Assembly (NCBI GenBank): GCA_045604285.1
Contig: JAZUNS010000122.1
Coordinates: 1 to 61,994 of the forward strand
From: SIG636 sp045604285
Lineage (GTDB): Bacteria > Bacillota > Clostridia > Oscillospirales > CAG-382
DNA: 61,994 nt
Reading direction: 5' to 3'
Under the pieces are notes generated by a model that saw only the letters and a list, made by a program, of their open reading frames with translations, was not told the origin of the DNA and searched no databases. Shown here one piece after another: positions 35,974 through 45,120 of the stretch (positions are counted from its first letter, which is position 1; every line of letters begins with the position of its first letter). Position numbers and translations under genes: made by a program.

Positions 35974-37008
35974 TTAGCCGGTAACACCGGTACGTTCGAT
36001 ACCTTGAACAAGCTTCTTCTGACCGAAAAGGAACAGAATTACAAGAGGTATCAGTATAAGTATACCAACTGCGTTCTGGATTGCCAATGCATAATTGTTA
36101 GCAACCTGTGCATAATCTTCAAACCAACGCAACGCGGTAGAAGTTTTTTGCACTTCATCAAGGATTTGATTATAGAACACATAGTCGGAATTTGCATAAA
36201 GCATCTTGGTATAGAATCTGTCAGTCCACTGCCAAGAGAAGGTAAAGATGAATATAGTTACCATCATAGGTACGGACATGGGAACGATTATATTCCAAAA
36301 CGTCCTCATGGTGCCTGCGCCGTCAACGTACGCAGCTTCTTCAAGTTCATCGGGAACACCTTTATAGAACTGACGCATCATGAAGATATACAAACCGTTT
36401 CTGTAGCCAATTGCACCGAAAGAAAGAAGTGCAATAGGCCAGTTGGTAGCAAATACGGAATCGGATTCAGGATTCAAAAGGTTTATGCCCAAAGGAATGC
36501 CCCAAATCTTAAAGTCTTGGAAGAAGAATCTCATTGTAGACTGCATCGTCTTGTGAGGAATTACAAGAGTAACGATTACAAACAAGAACAGCAAAGACTT
36601 ACCTTTGAAGTTAAACTTGGAAAAACCGTAGCCTACAAGAGAACACATAAGCATTTGTACGACACCGCAGAACAAGGACACAAGACCTGTATTAAGCGTT
36701 GCCTGCCAGAAAGAGGTTTCGTTTAAAATCATCTTGTAAGTATCAAAAGTAGGATACTTAGGTACAAGCTTAACGGTAACGTCAACGAAATCTTCACCGG
36801 ACATCAAAGAGGTAGATATTTTTGAATAATAAGGGAACAGTATTACATATGAAATACCAATAAGGAATGCATATCTAAACAGTGCCCACAAAAACTTTTT
36901 TGCTGCGAAAAGGGTAAGATACTTATATCTAAAGCGAGTCCAACCGGTAACGTTTTCGTCCAATTTAACTTTATTCTTAGAATAAGTAGGTCTGTCAAAA
37001 GCTCCCAT
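35974..37008 (-). CDS. Carbohydrate ABC transporter permease (MalG-like), second pair
   Basis: Membrane subunit of a CUT1-type sugar importer. The 344 residues have six predicted membrane segments, starting with a long cytoplasmic N-terminal tail (about 1-40), and the coupling EAA loop EEAAYVDGAGTMRTFWNIIVP near 216-236. GGGGAAG precedes the ATG. It is the last gene of the seven-gene operon and partners the permease just upstream. No ATPase is encoded nearby, so a shared MsmX/UgpC-type ATPase is presumed. Confidence 0.9.
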   Translation of the reverse strand: MGAFDRPTYSKNKVKLDENVTGWTRFRYKYLTLFAAKKFLWALFRYAFLIGISYVILFPYYSKISTSLMSGEDFVDVTVKLVPKYPTFDTYKMILNETSFWQATLNTGLVSLFCGVVQMLMCSLVGYGFSKFNFKGKSLLFLFVIVTLVIPHKTMQSTMRFFFQDFKIWGIPLGINLLNPESDSVFATNWPIALLSFGAIGYRNGLYIFMMRQFYKGVPDELEEAAYVDGAGTMRTFWNIIVPMSVPMMVTIFIFTFSWQWTDRFYTKMLYANSDYVFYNQILDEVQKTSTALRWFEDYAQVANNYALAIQNAVGILILIPLVILFLFGQKKLVQGIERTGVTG

Positions 37009-37026
37009 TAATAACTTCCCCCTTTC

Positions 37027-38010
37027 TTAGTCTCTACGTTGATAGAATACATATGCGGAAATAATACCGGCAACAGCACCTATTATCAACAGAATTACGA
37101 TGAAATACATCCACGACATTGACATCGCCAACGAAAGATTAGTGGTACCGGAGGTCTCATTAATCTCGGTTATATATTTCATTACGTTATTAGATTCGGT
37201 AGTAAACGCATCGATTATGGTATAAATTGCATTTACAAGAATCATAGGGCTGATCATAGGGAAAGTAATCTTCCAGAAGGTTTCCCAAGAAGATGCGCCC
37301 TCGATATATGCAGATTCGTAAATTGCGGGAGCAATAGACTGCAAACCTGCAAGGAATATCAGCATTTGTACACCGGAACGATTGATGATGCCATAAACGT
37401 CATTAACAAGACCGGTAACGTAGGTAACAAGGCCTTCGCCTACTGCCATATTTGCGAAGAAACGCTGAACGTCAATCTGGTTAATAATTTCTGCGCCTGC
37501 AGAAGCAGCTTGGCCTCCTTCCTCACCGGAAGAAATTGAACCCATGCTCTCGGTCATTGTGTTTGCTGCGATGTCAATATACTCAATTATACCGGTCGAA
37601 ACGATAACAGGTATAAAGAATATAGCTCTGAATACTGCTCTGCCACGCATCTTTTGATTAAGAATAATAGCAAGGAAGAGCGAGAAAATTACTATAGCGG
37701 GAACGTCCAAGAGCAAGTCGAGGAGGTTGGTACCAAGCTCTTGCAAAAATCTAACATCTTCACCGATAAACGCATCAATATAGTTCTGAAAACCAACAAA
37801 ATTGTACGTAACGGGCTGAGATGTAGCATCGATTCTGCTAAAGCTTATACGTAAAGACTCAATTATCATCGGAAGATATATGAATGCAAAGCCCAAAATG
37901 AAAGGCAATACAAACACATACCCCATCCTTGATCTGCTCTTTTCCAAGGATTTCGATTTACGACGCTTAGCCGGGCTGCTTAAAGATGCAACTGTGATTC
38001 TGTTTTTCAT
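37027..38010 (-). CDS. Sugar ABC transporter permease (MalF-like), second pair, with an extracytoplasmic insert
   Basis: First permease of the second pair. The ATG at 38010 follows AAGGAGGG by ten bases, giving 327 residues; the ATG at 38037 overlaps the upstream gene. Membrane segments begin near residue 27, and the coupling loop ESAYIEGASSWETFWKITFP lies near 225-244. Between about residues 140 and 200 there is a polar, Ser/Gly/Glu-rich stretch (TESMGSISSGEEGGQAASAG) longer than in typical MalF-like permeases of this size. The substrate is unknown. Confidence 0.9.
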   Translation of the reverse strand: MKNRITVASLSSPAKRRKSKSLEKSRSRMGYVFVLPFILGFAFIYLPMIIESLRISFSRIDATSQPVTYNFVGFQNYIDAFIGEDVRFLQELGTNLLDLLLDVPAIVIFSLFLAIILNQKMRGRAVFRAIFFIPVIVSTGIIEYIDIAANTMTESMGSISSGEEGGQAASAGAEIINQIDVQRFFANMAVGEGLVTYVTGLVNDVYGIINRSGVQMLIFLAGLQSIAPAIYESAYIEGASSWETFWKITFPMISPMILVNAIYTIIDAFTTESNNVMKYITEINETSGTTNLSLAMSMSWMYFIVILLIIGAVAGIISAYVFYQRRD

Positions 38011-38026
38011 TATTATCCGGCCCTCC

Positions 38027-40885
38027 TTATCCTTCATTAGACGGAGCGAATGTTAAAATATCCGTCGCTTTTACCGTATGGGTTCCATTATCATGGAATA
38101 CAAAATCGGAATCGCTGTAATTAATAACAATTGAATATCCATTGTCATAAGTTACGCGTGCAACGTTATAGTAATCATCGAGGAACTCGTGCTTAACTAT
38201 ACAATTATATTTAACATTGCTAAGTACATCGTTAATCTCGTGATAAGTATTGTATATATCCTCAAGCCAAATGCTGTATCTTACAGAGTAATACTTGGAA
38301 TAAGACTCATCATTCTTAAGATCGGATGTATTCTGAACTGCAACGATAAAGTAAGGAACTGCGCCACATTCTATAGTCTTCAAAACAGAGGACTGATAGT
38401 CGCCTGCCAGGTTCAAAGCTGTACCTGCATACTCAACAGAGCCGTGAAGAACCATGCTATAGAAAGGTATCTCAGTAGAGGTGTTTCTCAACAAAGAGTC
38501 TTCAAGAGGAACTTCAAGAATAAGGTCGGCGTACTTTACAGCAAAAATATTACCACCGGTAAGAAGTACGTTTTCGTTTTGCTCGCTGACTTTCTTAAGA
38601 AGTCTGTCAACGAGAACCTTGGAGTCTTCTCTATTAAGAGGATCATCTTCGTTAAAGTCAGAATTAAGATACTGACCTAAAGTAGAAACTGAAATAGCGT
38701 TAACACCGTACTCTTTGTACTCAGAATAGGTAGAATCGTAAAAGCCCATCATCTTGTTTGTAGAAATAACGCCAAGGCCGCTGTAATCGTAAGATTGATA
38801 TACGGGGTTATAAGCCTTCATGAAAGCTTTTCTGTCATCAATTGTACGAGCAAGATCCTTATCTGCGTCAAAACCGTCAAACATTTCGTCTGCTCTGGAA
38901 AGGGTAAAGTCAAAATCGGGATAAACAGTAACGCCTTTATCATGAGCATAGGAAATCAAGTCTTTAAACGAATCATCGCCACCAAGAACTTTTTCTACGT
39001 CAACGCCGGAAGGAACGTTATAATCAAGACCGCCATCCAACCAACCGTTAAGCTTAACAACGATATTATTAATCTTGCGACCAACACTATCGCCCTGAAG
39101 CATATCAATGATACTTGTCTTGATATCGTCAAAGGTGGTTAATGCTTTCATCTTGGAGTAAGGAACACCAAGAATGCGCGCGGTTGTTTCAATAGCACCC
39201 AACGTTTCAATTACAAGAGGAATATCAGCTTTATCGTCTGCTTCCATAAGAGAGATGGTGCCGTTATCAAGCAAGTAAGAACGCAAGGTATTTGCCATCG
39301 AAGAATAGCTTGTATCCTTTTCATCAAGGATAAAGATTCTAACCTTATAGTTTCTTGTATATTTACGTTTTGCTTCAACAGTCCACATTGTAGAACCGCC
39401 GGAACCACTACCACCAAGACTATATTGGTCGGTAGGACGAGGGTTAAACTTAGTGTAAGCCTGCAAATAAGGATGAGAGTTTGCAGCACAGTTAACTGAA
39501 ATGTCTGCTAAAGATTCACCCTCTTCAACGTAAGCCAAGTAGCCTCTTGCCTTTTCTGTTCCGTCTTCTGCAGCGACAACTTCAGTCATGCCGAAAACAG
39601 GAAGCCTTGCAACTTCGTTGTTGGAACCGGAAATGGTAGAGAAAGAATAATCCTGACCGTATGCAGTAGTTACTAAGGTAAATGTTTGAGATTTTGCATC
39701 TTTAAAATCAATGATAGCACCGGAGCCATCGGGATAAAGAGCAAAACCAGAGTTGTTTATGTTACCAGCACCTGCATAAGGAAGAAGATATACGTCATTA
39801 AGCTGGAAAGACGAGGAGTCGAAACGGATATTACCTGCAGAACAACGAACAACCATACCATATTTATCAAAGGTATATTCAATAGCAAGCTTGAAGGAAG
39901 CAGGAGCTTCGGTTGCAACGGTATAACCGGTTTCTGCATGGTCTTCGTCCAACTGCTCAGCAGTGTAGCCGACTTTCTTTACCCATTCTTCGATATCATC
40001 CATTACTTTACCTTGACCGGTCTTTACGTCGTAAAGATAGCATGTGCCCAACCTATTAACTGCATTTACAACATAATCGGGTTCGCCGGAAAGGTCATCT
40101 TTGCTTATAGGTCTGTAAGGAGCCTTAGCTCTTTCAGAATAGAAATCAAAATTATCGGGATAATCAATGAGCAACTGAGCGTCAACTTTTTCCATCAAAG
40201 CCAAATACTTTTCTTCGGTAATGAAGAAAGGAAGTATACGCTTAACTGCCTGTTCACCAACAGCGTATTCAACTCTGGCACCGTTCTTTATGCCGGAAAT
40301 CTTAATCTGATCGAACAATGCGGACTCTTCAAAGCTATAATACTTATCAGCAACACCGTTTTGAGTGTAATCGATTATAAGCTGAGAATAAAGCTGTGCC
40401 TTGATAGATGTAGCTGCTGTAATACTGCCTATAGCGTAGGGGTTGGTAGACCACTGACCACAGAAGTCATAAATAGCCGTAACTTCATTGCCCTTTAAGT
40501 CTAAAATCGTTTTGTCCGCATAATCGGGATGCAAATCGGGCTTTTTGTCGCCATCAGCATCAACGAGTTTAAGGCAAATAAGCTCACCCGTTAAATCATC
40601 AACATATAACGCATAAGCAGGTGTACCGTCAGCATCATTGTGAGCATACACAAACTTCATGGAAGGTATGCCACCATTAATAACATCAGCGGTAGGTCCG
40701 TCAGCGTATATGCGCTCTACAATGCTTGCGTAAGGAGCAATCATATAAGCCGCTTCAAGCTTATCCCATTTATCAACCGCTTCACCTTCTTCTTCAGCAA
40801 AAACGGTAATAAAACCACAACAAGGGATACACAAAGCCAATACTACGAACAAGGCAATAACTGATAATAATTTATTCATCTTCAT
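38027..40885 (-). CDS. Large secreted DUF5696-like protein (putative glycan-active)
   Basis: I do not know a proven function. The start at 40885 gives 952 residues with a signal peptide (KMNKLLSVIALFVVLALCIPC, residues 2-22 in part), cleaved near VFAEE. The first half is rich in beta structure; from about 570 a segment with alternating strands and helices (DYAHDKGVTVYPDFDF-like text SYAHDKGVTVYPDFDF near 630, and VSTLGQYLNSDFNEDD near 725) suggests a TIM-barrel of glycoside-hydrolase type, followed by a final beta domain. It resembles DUF5696 proteins that accompany sugar ABC genes in Firmicutes. Role in glycan binding or cleavage is inference. Confidence 0.6.
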   Translation of the reverse strand: MKMNKLLSVIALFVVLALCIPCCGFITVFAEEEGEAVDKWDKLEAAYMIAPYASIVERIYADGPTADVINGGIPSMKFVYAHNDADGTPAYALYVDDLTGELICLKLVDADGDKKPDLHPDYADKTILDLKGNEVTAIYDFCGQWSTNPYAIGSITAATSIKAQLYSQLIIDYTQNGVADKYYSFEESALFDQIKISGIKNGARVEYAVGEQAVKRILPFFITEEKYLALMEKVDAQLLIDYPDNFDFYSERAKAPYRPISKDDLSGEPDYVVNAVNRLGTCYLYDVKTGQGKVMDDIEEWVKKVGYTAEQLDEDHAETGYTVATEAPASFKLAIEYTFDKYGMVVRCSAGNIRFDSSSFQLNDVYLLPYAGAGNINNSGFALYPDGSGAIIDFKDAKSQTFTLVTTAYGQDYSFSTISGSNNEVARLPVFGMTEVVAAEDGTEKARGYLAYVEEGESLADISVNCAANSHPYLQAYTKFNPRPTDQYSLGGSGSGGSTMWTVEAKRKYTRNYKVRIFILDEKDTSYSSMANTLRSYLLDNGTISLMEADDKADIPLVIETLGAIETTARILGVPYSKMKALTTFDDIKTSIIDMLQGDSVGRKINNIVVKLNGWLDGGLDYNVPSGVDVEKVLGGDDSFKDLISYAHDKGVTVYPDFDFTLSRADEMFDGFDADKDLARTIDDRKAFMKAYNPVYQSYDYSGLGVISTNKMMGFYDSTYSEYKEYGVNAISVSTLGQYLNSDFNEDDPLNREDSKVLVDRLLKKVSEQNENVLLTGGNIFAVKYADLILEVPLEDSLLRNTSTEIPFYSMVLHGSVEYAGTALNLAGDYQSSVLKTIECGAVPYFIVAVQNTSDLKNDESYSKYYSVRYSIWLEDIYNTYHEINDVLSNVKYNCIVKHEFLDDYYNVARVTYDNGYSIVINYSDSDFVFHDNGTHTVKATDILTFAPSNEG

Positions 40886-40889
40886 AAAA

Positions 40890-43226
40890 TTATCTACCTG
40901 CCTTTCCATAAGTATCTTTAAGCTTTTTTATACCCTTATTTGCAAATACGAATATAGCTATCACTGCAACAACTATAACTACCGTAAGAATAGCATTAAG
41001 GGGTTTGGTGAAGAATTCACCGATCTCTTCAGTTGTGCCTCTAAGCTTCAATTCTACGAAAATAGTATAGACGAAAGAAGCTATTTTTTGAACAAGGCTA
41101 GTAAACAGTATGCCGATGAACATAATAAATGCCATACCAACTATACTACCTACTATCGTTATCAAATTCTTGAAAAGCGCATAGTCGTGAATTACCATTA
41201 CGCCGAAGAACAGAAGCATCAAAGCCCAAACGAAACCAAAAGAGGTCAAAAGATTAACCAAACCTTGCTCGTCAAGGATGGTAACATTTGAAAGCAAAAC
41301 TGAAGGTATAATCGTCAAGGGAAGAGGAAGAAGTGCATAACAGGTAGTGATATACACATCCTTCAAGCTACCTTCACCCTCGAACAGCGTGGTCAAGCAC
41401 CAGTTAGCAGCAACCCAAAGCGCAACGGGCATTAACACTGAAAGAATAGACATGAAGATACTGGATTCTTCATTATAAGGATTATAAAGGTAGCCTTTAC
41501 CCATTGCTTGATACACAAAAGCAACAACAGTAATACCGAGGATAGTTGTAGCACCCTTTATAGAACCACGCTTTTCATGTTTCAAATCCCAGAAACCATC
41601 GAAAGGATGGGTTAGGATATGGAAAGCATAAAAAACTTCTTCCTTAAGAGTTCTCTTTTCTTTGTAAACAAGACCCTTTTTGTTGACCTTAGTTATATAT
41701 TTCATACACTTGCTAAGAAGAACAAGTGCAACAACTACAACAACAGGGATAAGATATACCCACTTTTCAATCCATTGCTTACGTAAAGCTGCATAAGCAA
41801 TAGAGTAGTTTTCGGTATCATAAGCAAGCTTACAATACTTCATGGATTCTTCATAATCACCATCACGATACAAACTTTGGGCAATGCCTATGTAAGCACT
41901 ATCGTAATTGTTATTGTGCTGAAGTATGGTCTTGTAATACTCTACAGATAAATCGTAATTCTGATCCAAAGTGTTCTGAAGAGCAGCTGCAACGAGATCG
42001 CCGTATTCGGTTCTTTCGTAAACAGTTATAATATTAAGGTCGCTAAGCACAAGAATCTTAGAACCCTGGTAGGCGATAGCGTTAAACGTTGTACCCTGCC
42101 CTATTTGTTCACCTTTATCACCAAAGGCGAACAGCAAGTTGCCGTTATTATCATAAGTGAATATACGGCTACGCTTTTGGTCGATTATACTCCACATACC
42201 GGAGGGCCCAAGGGCTACGTCAACTATTACAGAAGCGCCGGTCACGGTGTTTTCTGCAGTTGCGATAACATTAACGTCAACCTCACCGGAAGGAGGATAA
42301 AAGCCATTTCTTCTCATAACGTCACTACCGTTAGGATTCAGCTTTTTAACGGGAGCATAGTCAGCAGATTTATCACGGTTAGTAATTGCGTTCTGCTGTT
42401 CAGCTGCGTCAATGGAAGAAGTAGTAACATACAAGAAGCCTTCAGAGTCGATCGTGATATTGTTATACTCTGTAGGAACGAACTTTTCACCTGCAGCAAT
42501 TTGTTCTTCTGAAAGGAACAAGGAACGCCACAGAATTGTAAAAGCGTTATAGGAAACTTTCTGAGGACCTATAAAGTTATTGAATGAACCATCACGGTTA
42601 AGGGAAATAACGCCGTAGTTTGTACTTTGAGAAACTACATAAACACGACCGGCTTGGTCAGCAGCTACTGCGATAGGTGTGTAAATGCTATTCTCGGGCA
42701 TTACGTCACTGGAAGGTTCGGGAACGATGCAAACAAAATTACCGAGCTTATCAAAAATAACGATACGCTTATTCTTAGTATCGGCTACATACACTTCAGT
42801 ATCGGAAACATACAGACCGGTAGGGCCTGACAAAGAATCGGCAACGCCTTCATCATTTACGAAATCGCTAATAATGAACTTAAGTGCATAATTCTCATCA
42901 AGAACTTTAATGTTGTTCTTTATAGAGTCGGAGATATAAACGTTATTTTCGTTGTCTGTACAAATATCCTCAATTGCGCCAAATGCCAATTGGTCGGAAG
43001 TGTACATGCTGCTTGCATTCTCATTTGCACCTGCTTCAAACTGCTTAAGAACGGAATTGGCTGTAATAAGAGTTGAAGATACATACGCATGGGGACTTTG
43101 AACCATCTTACCGTTTACGTCATAAGTATAAGTGGTATACGGAACAATCGCACTTGCCGATATGCAACCGAGAAGCATAACAAAGCAAAACGAAATGGAA
43201 ATGAATTTAATTAATCGTTTTTTCAT
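40890..43226 (-). CDS. Membrane protein with NHL propeller, TPR and Yip1 domains
   Basis: A 778-residue composite protein. Signal peptide at 1-25 (a lipobox-like LLGC ends at Cys21; cleavage after ASA is also possible). About 80-405 form NHL-type repeats, e.g. IEDICTDNENNVYISDS and PTGLYVSDTEVYVADTKNKRI. A TPR-like pair follows (about 425-490, YYKTILQHNNNYDSAYIGIAQ), then a membrane helix near 494-515, a cytoplasmic stretch (YKEKRTLKEEVFYAFHILTHP) and a Yip1-like bundle of five membrane segments to the end. Between two ABC permease pairs, it could sense or scaffold; its function is unknown. Confidence 0.75.
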   Translation of the reverse strand: MKKRLIKFISISFCFVMLLGCISASAIVPYTTYTYDVNGKMVQSPHAYVSSTLITANSVLKQFEAGANENASSMYTSDQLAFGAIEDICTDNENNVYISDSIKNNIKVLDENYALKFIISDFVNDEGVADSLSGPTGLYVSDTEVYVADTKNKRIVIFDKLGNFVCIVPEPSSDVMPENSIYTPIAVAADQAGRVYVVSQSTNYGVISLNRDGSFNNFIGPQKVSYNAFTILWRSLFLSEEQIAAGEKFVPTEYNNITIDSEGFLYVTTSSIDAAEQQNAITNRDKSADYAPVKKLNPNGSDVMRRNGFYPPSGEVDVNVIATAENTVTGASVIVDVALGPSGMWSIIDQKRSRIFTYDNNGNLLFAFGDKGEQIGQGTTFNAIAYQGSKILVLSDLNIITVYERTEYGDLVAAALQNTLDQNYDLSVEYYKTILQHNNNYDSAYIGIAQSLYRDGDYEESMKYCKLAYDTENYSIAYAALRKQWIEKWVYLIPVVVVVALVLLSKCMKYITKVNKKGLVYKEKRTLKEEVFYAFHILTHPFDGFWDLKHEKRGSIKGATTILGITVVAFVYQAMGKGYLYNPYNEESSIFMSILSVLMPVALWVAANWCLTTLFEGEGSLKDVYITTCYALLPLPLTIIPSVLLSNVTILDEQGLVNLLTSFGFVWALMLLFFGVMVIHDYALFKNLITIVGSIVGMAFIMFIGILFTSLVQKIASFVYTIFVELKLRGTTEEIGEFFTKPLNAILTVVIVVAVIAIFVFANKGIKKLKDTYGKAGR

Positions 43227-43241
43227 GTTATCCTCCTTATT

Positions 43242-44129
43242 TTAGTCCTTCATACCGGAAGTAGACATTGTTTGAATTACATTACTTTGAGTAATGATAA
43301 ATACGATAATAGGAACTATCATGGTAACAACAGTAGATGCAGCGGAAGCACCTGCTCTCGCTATACCTGCAGAAACAACCTGGCTTATAGCGTAGTTAAA
43401 AGTTTTAAGCTGTTCGCTATAAATGTAGGTACTTGTACCACTGTTCCACAAACCATTGAATGCAAATATAATCAAGGTAACCCACGCAGGCTTAACCATG
43501 GGCATTGCAATGGTCCAGAAAATTCTCATTTCGCTGGCACCTTCAAGACGGGCAGACTCAAGAACGGGGTCAGATACGGATGTTTCCATAAACTGCTTCA
43601 TCAAGTACAAGCCATACGTTGTACACCATGCAGGAACTATAAGCGCCCAATAGGTATCGATCATACCGAAGATAGACATTGTTATAAAGTTGGTTATACC
43701 TGTAACTGTAGAGTTAAACATCAAGGAATAAACAACTATCTTAAAGAAGAATTTTCTACCGGGGAAAGCTATCTTCGCCAAGGCGTATGCCGCAAGAGAG
43801 GAGAACAGTACGTTGCCTGCGGTACCGACTACTGAAATAAACACGGTATTAAATATGTAGCGTGAAAAAGGTACCCAAGCGTCACCCAACATTCTGAACA
43901 AGTCGGTATAGTTTTTGCCGGTGGGATGTTCAACAAACACTCTGGGCGGGAACCGCCACAGCTCATCAAGAGGCTTGAGGGACTGTGAAATGGCATAAAT
44001 CATAGGGAAAATCATTACAACGCCGAACAAAGCGAGGAAGAAAAATATACCTGCATCGCCGCCGGCAGAGCGATTTAAACGCTTAGGTTTGTCGCCCTTC
44101 TTTTGCGCTCTGGTTAATTTCTTAGCCAT
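43242..44129 (-). CDS. Carbohydrate ABC transporter permease (MalG-like), first pair
   Basis: CUT1-type membrane subunit of 295 residues with six membrane segments. The N-terminus is strongly basic (KKLTRAQKKGDKPKRLNRS), the first segment spans about 28-48, and the coupling loop ESARLEGASEMRIFWTIAMP is near 190-209. It lies only five bases after the partner permease gene and 15 bases before the NHL/Yip1 gene, within one operon. It most likely receives substrate from the large binding protein encoded at the operon start. Confidence 0.92.
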   Translation of the reverse strand: MAKKLTRAQKKGDKPKRLNRSAGGDAGIFFFLALFGVVMIFPMIYAISQSLKPLDELWRFPPRVFVEHPTGKNYTDLFRMLGDAWVPFSRYIFNTVFISVVGTAGNVLFSSLAAYALAKIAFPGRKFFFKIVVYSLMFNSTVTGITNFITMSIFGMIDTYWALIVPAWCTTYGLYLMKQFMETSVSDPVLESARLEGASEMRIFWTIAMPMVKPAWVTLIIFAFNGLWNSGTSTYIYSEQLKTFNYAISQVVSAGIARAGASAASTVVTMIVPIIVFIITQSNVIQTMSTSGMKD

Positions 44130-44134
44130 ATTTC

Positions 44135-45082
44135 TTATGTACCCACCTTTCTCAACATTTTGGTAACGAGGGCGTTTGCACCAACCATCATGAGGAACAA
44201 GATGGTTGCAATTGCAGATGCATAACCCATTTCAAAACGTGATCCACCGTAGTCCTGGAGATGGTGCATTATGGTATGCACACAATAGTCAGGGCTGGGG
44301 AAACCTACAAGCGCAGTTATAACGGCGCCGAAGCCAAAGGAGTTGGTTATCGCCAAGATAGCACCGAGCATAAGCTGAGGCTTCATAGTAGGAAGGGTGA
44401 TATACCAAAGTTCCTGGAAACGATGCTTAATACCGTCAACCGCACCTGCTTCGTACAAAGACTTATCAACAACCTGGAAACCTGCGATAAACGTAAGGAA
44501 CGAAGTACCCAAGCTGGTCCAAAGAGCAACTACAATTACCAACGGGAATATGTAATCAGTATCCTGGAACCAAAGCACAGGGGAATTGATAAAGCCTAAC
44601 TGCATAAGCCAGGAGTTAACAAGACCGTATTGGTCGCCGGAGAACAGCAACGTCCAAATGAGGTATACGTTACCTGCTATGGAAGGTGCATAGAATATAA
44701 GGGTTACAAATGCTCTAAGCTTAGGCTTAAGCTCATTTATAAACCATGCGATAAACAAAGATAACAAATAAGATACGGGGCCGGTTATGCATGCAAAAAT
44801 GAACGTATTTTTAATAGATAAAAGGAAAATATCGTCATCGAGGAAAAGTCTGATATAGTTATCAAACCAAACAAGATCCGGCCACTCAAGCATGTTGAAC
44901 GTAGTAAAACTGAGAACCACGGAAAGGATAACGGGAACTACAGTGAATGTGAAGAAAAGAAGGAAGAACGGAGCAATCATAAGATATGCTACTTTATACT
45001 TTTTCATTTCTATCCAAGTCCACTGGAGCTTTGATTTGTCTCTTCTAAGCACAGGCTGCTCAGAAATTGTCTTTTGTTCCAT
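44135..45082 (-). CDS. Sugar ABC transporter permease (MalF-like), first pair
   Basis: CUT1-type membrane subunit of 315 residues, with six membrane segments from about residue 33 and the coupling loop YEAGAVDGIKHRFQELWYIT near 215-234. The start is preceded by AAGGAGATG. It is the second gene of the operon, 38 bases after the giant binding protein, and is followed at once by its MalG-like partner. Confidence 0.92.
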   Translation of the reverse strand: MEQKTISEQPVLRRDKSKLQWTWIEMKKYKVAYLMIAPFFLLFFTFTVVPVILSVVLSFTTFNMLEWPDLVWFDNYIRLFLDDDIFLLSIKNTFIFACITGPVSYLLSLFIAWFINELKPKLRAFVTLIFYAPSIAGNVYLIWTLLFSGDQYGLVNSWLMQLGFINSPVLWFQDTDYIFPLVIVVALWTSLGTSFLTFIAGFQVVDKSLYEAGAVDGIKHRFQELWYITLPTMKPQLMLGAILAITNSFGFGAVITALVGFPSPDYCVHTIMHHLQDYGGSRFEMGYASAIATILFLMMVGANALVTKMLRKVGT

Positions 45083-45120
45083 ATTACATCTCCTTGAATA
45101 ATTTAATGAAAAGTATCGCC

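Noticed and set aside
39686..40498. 270-codon plus-strand frame antisense to the DUF5696-like gene
   Set aside because: No binding site or family pattern; the opposite frame is continuous and has a signal peptide.
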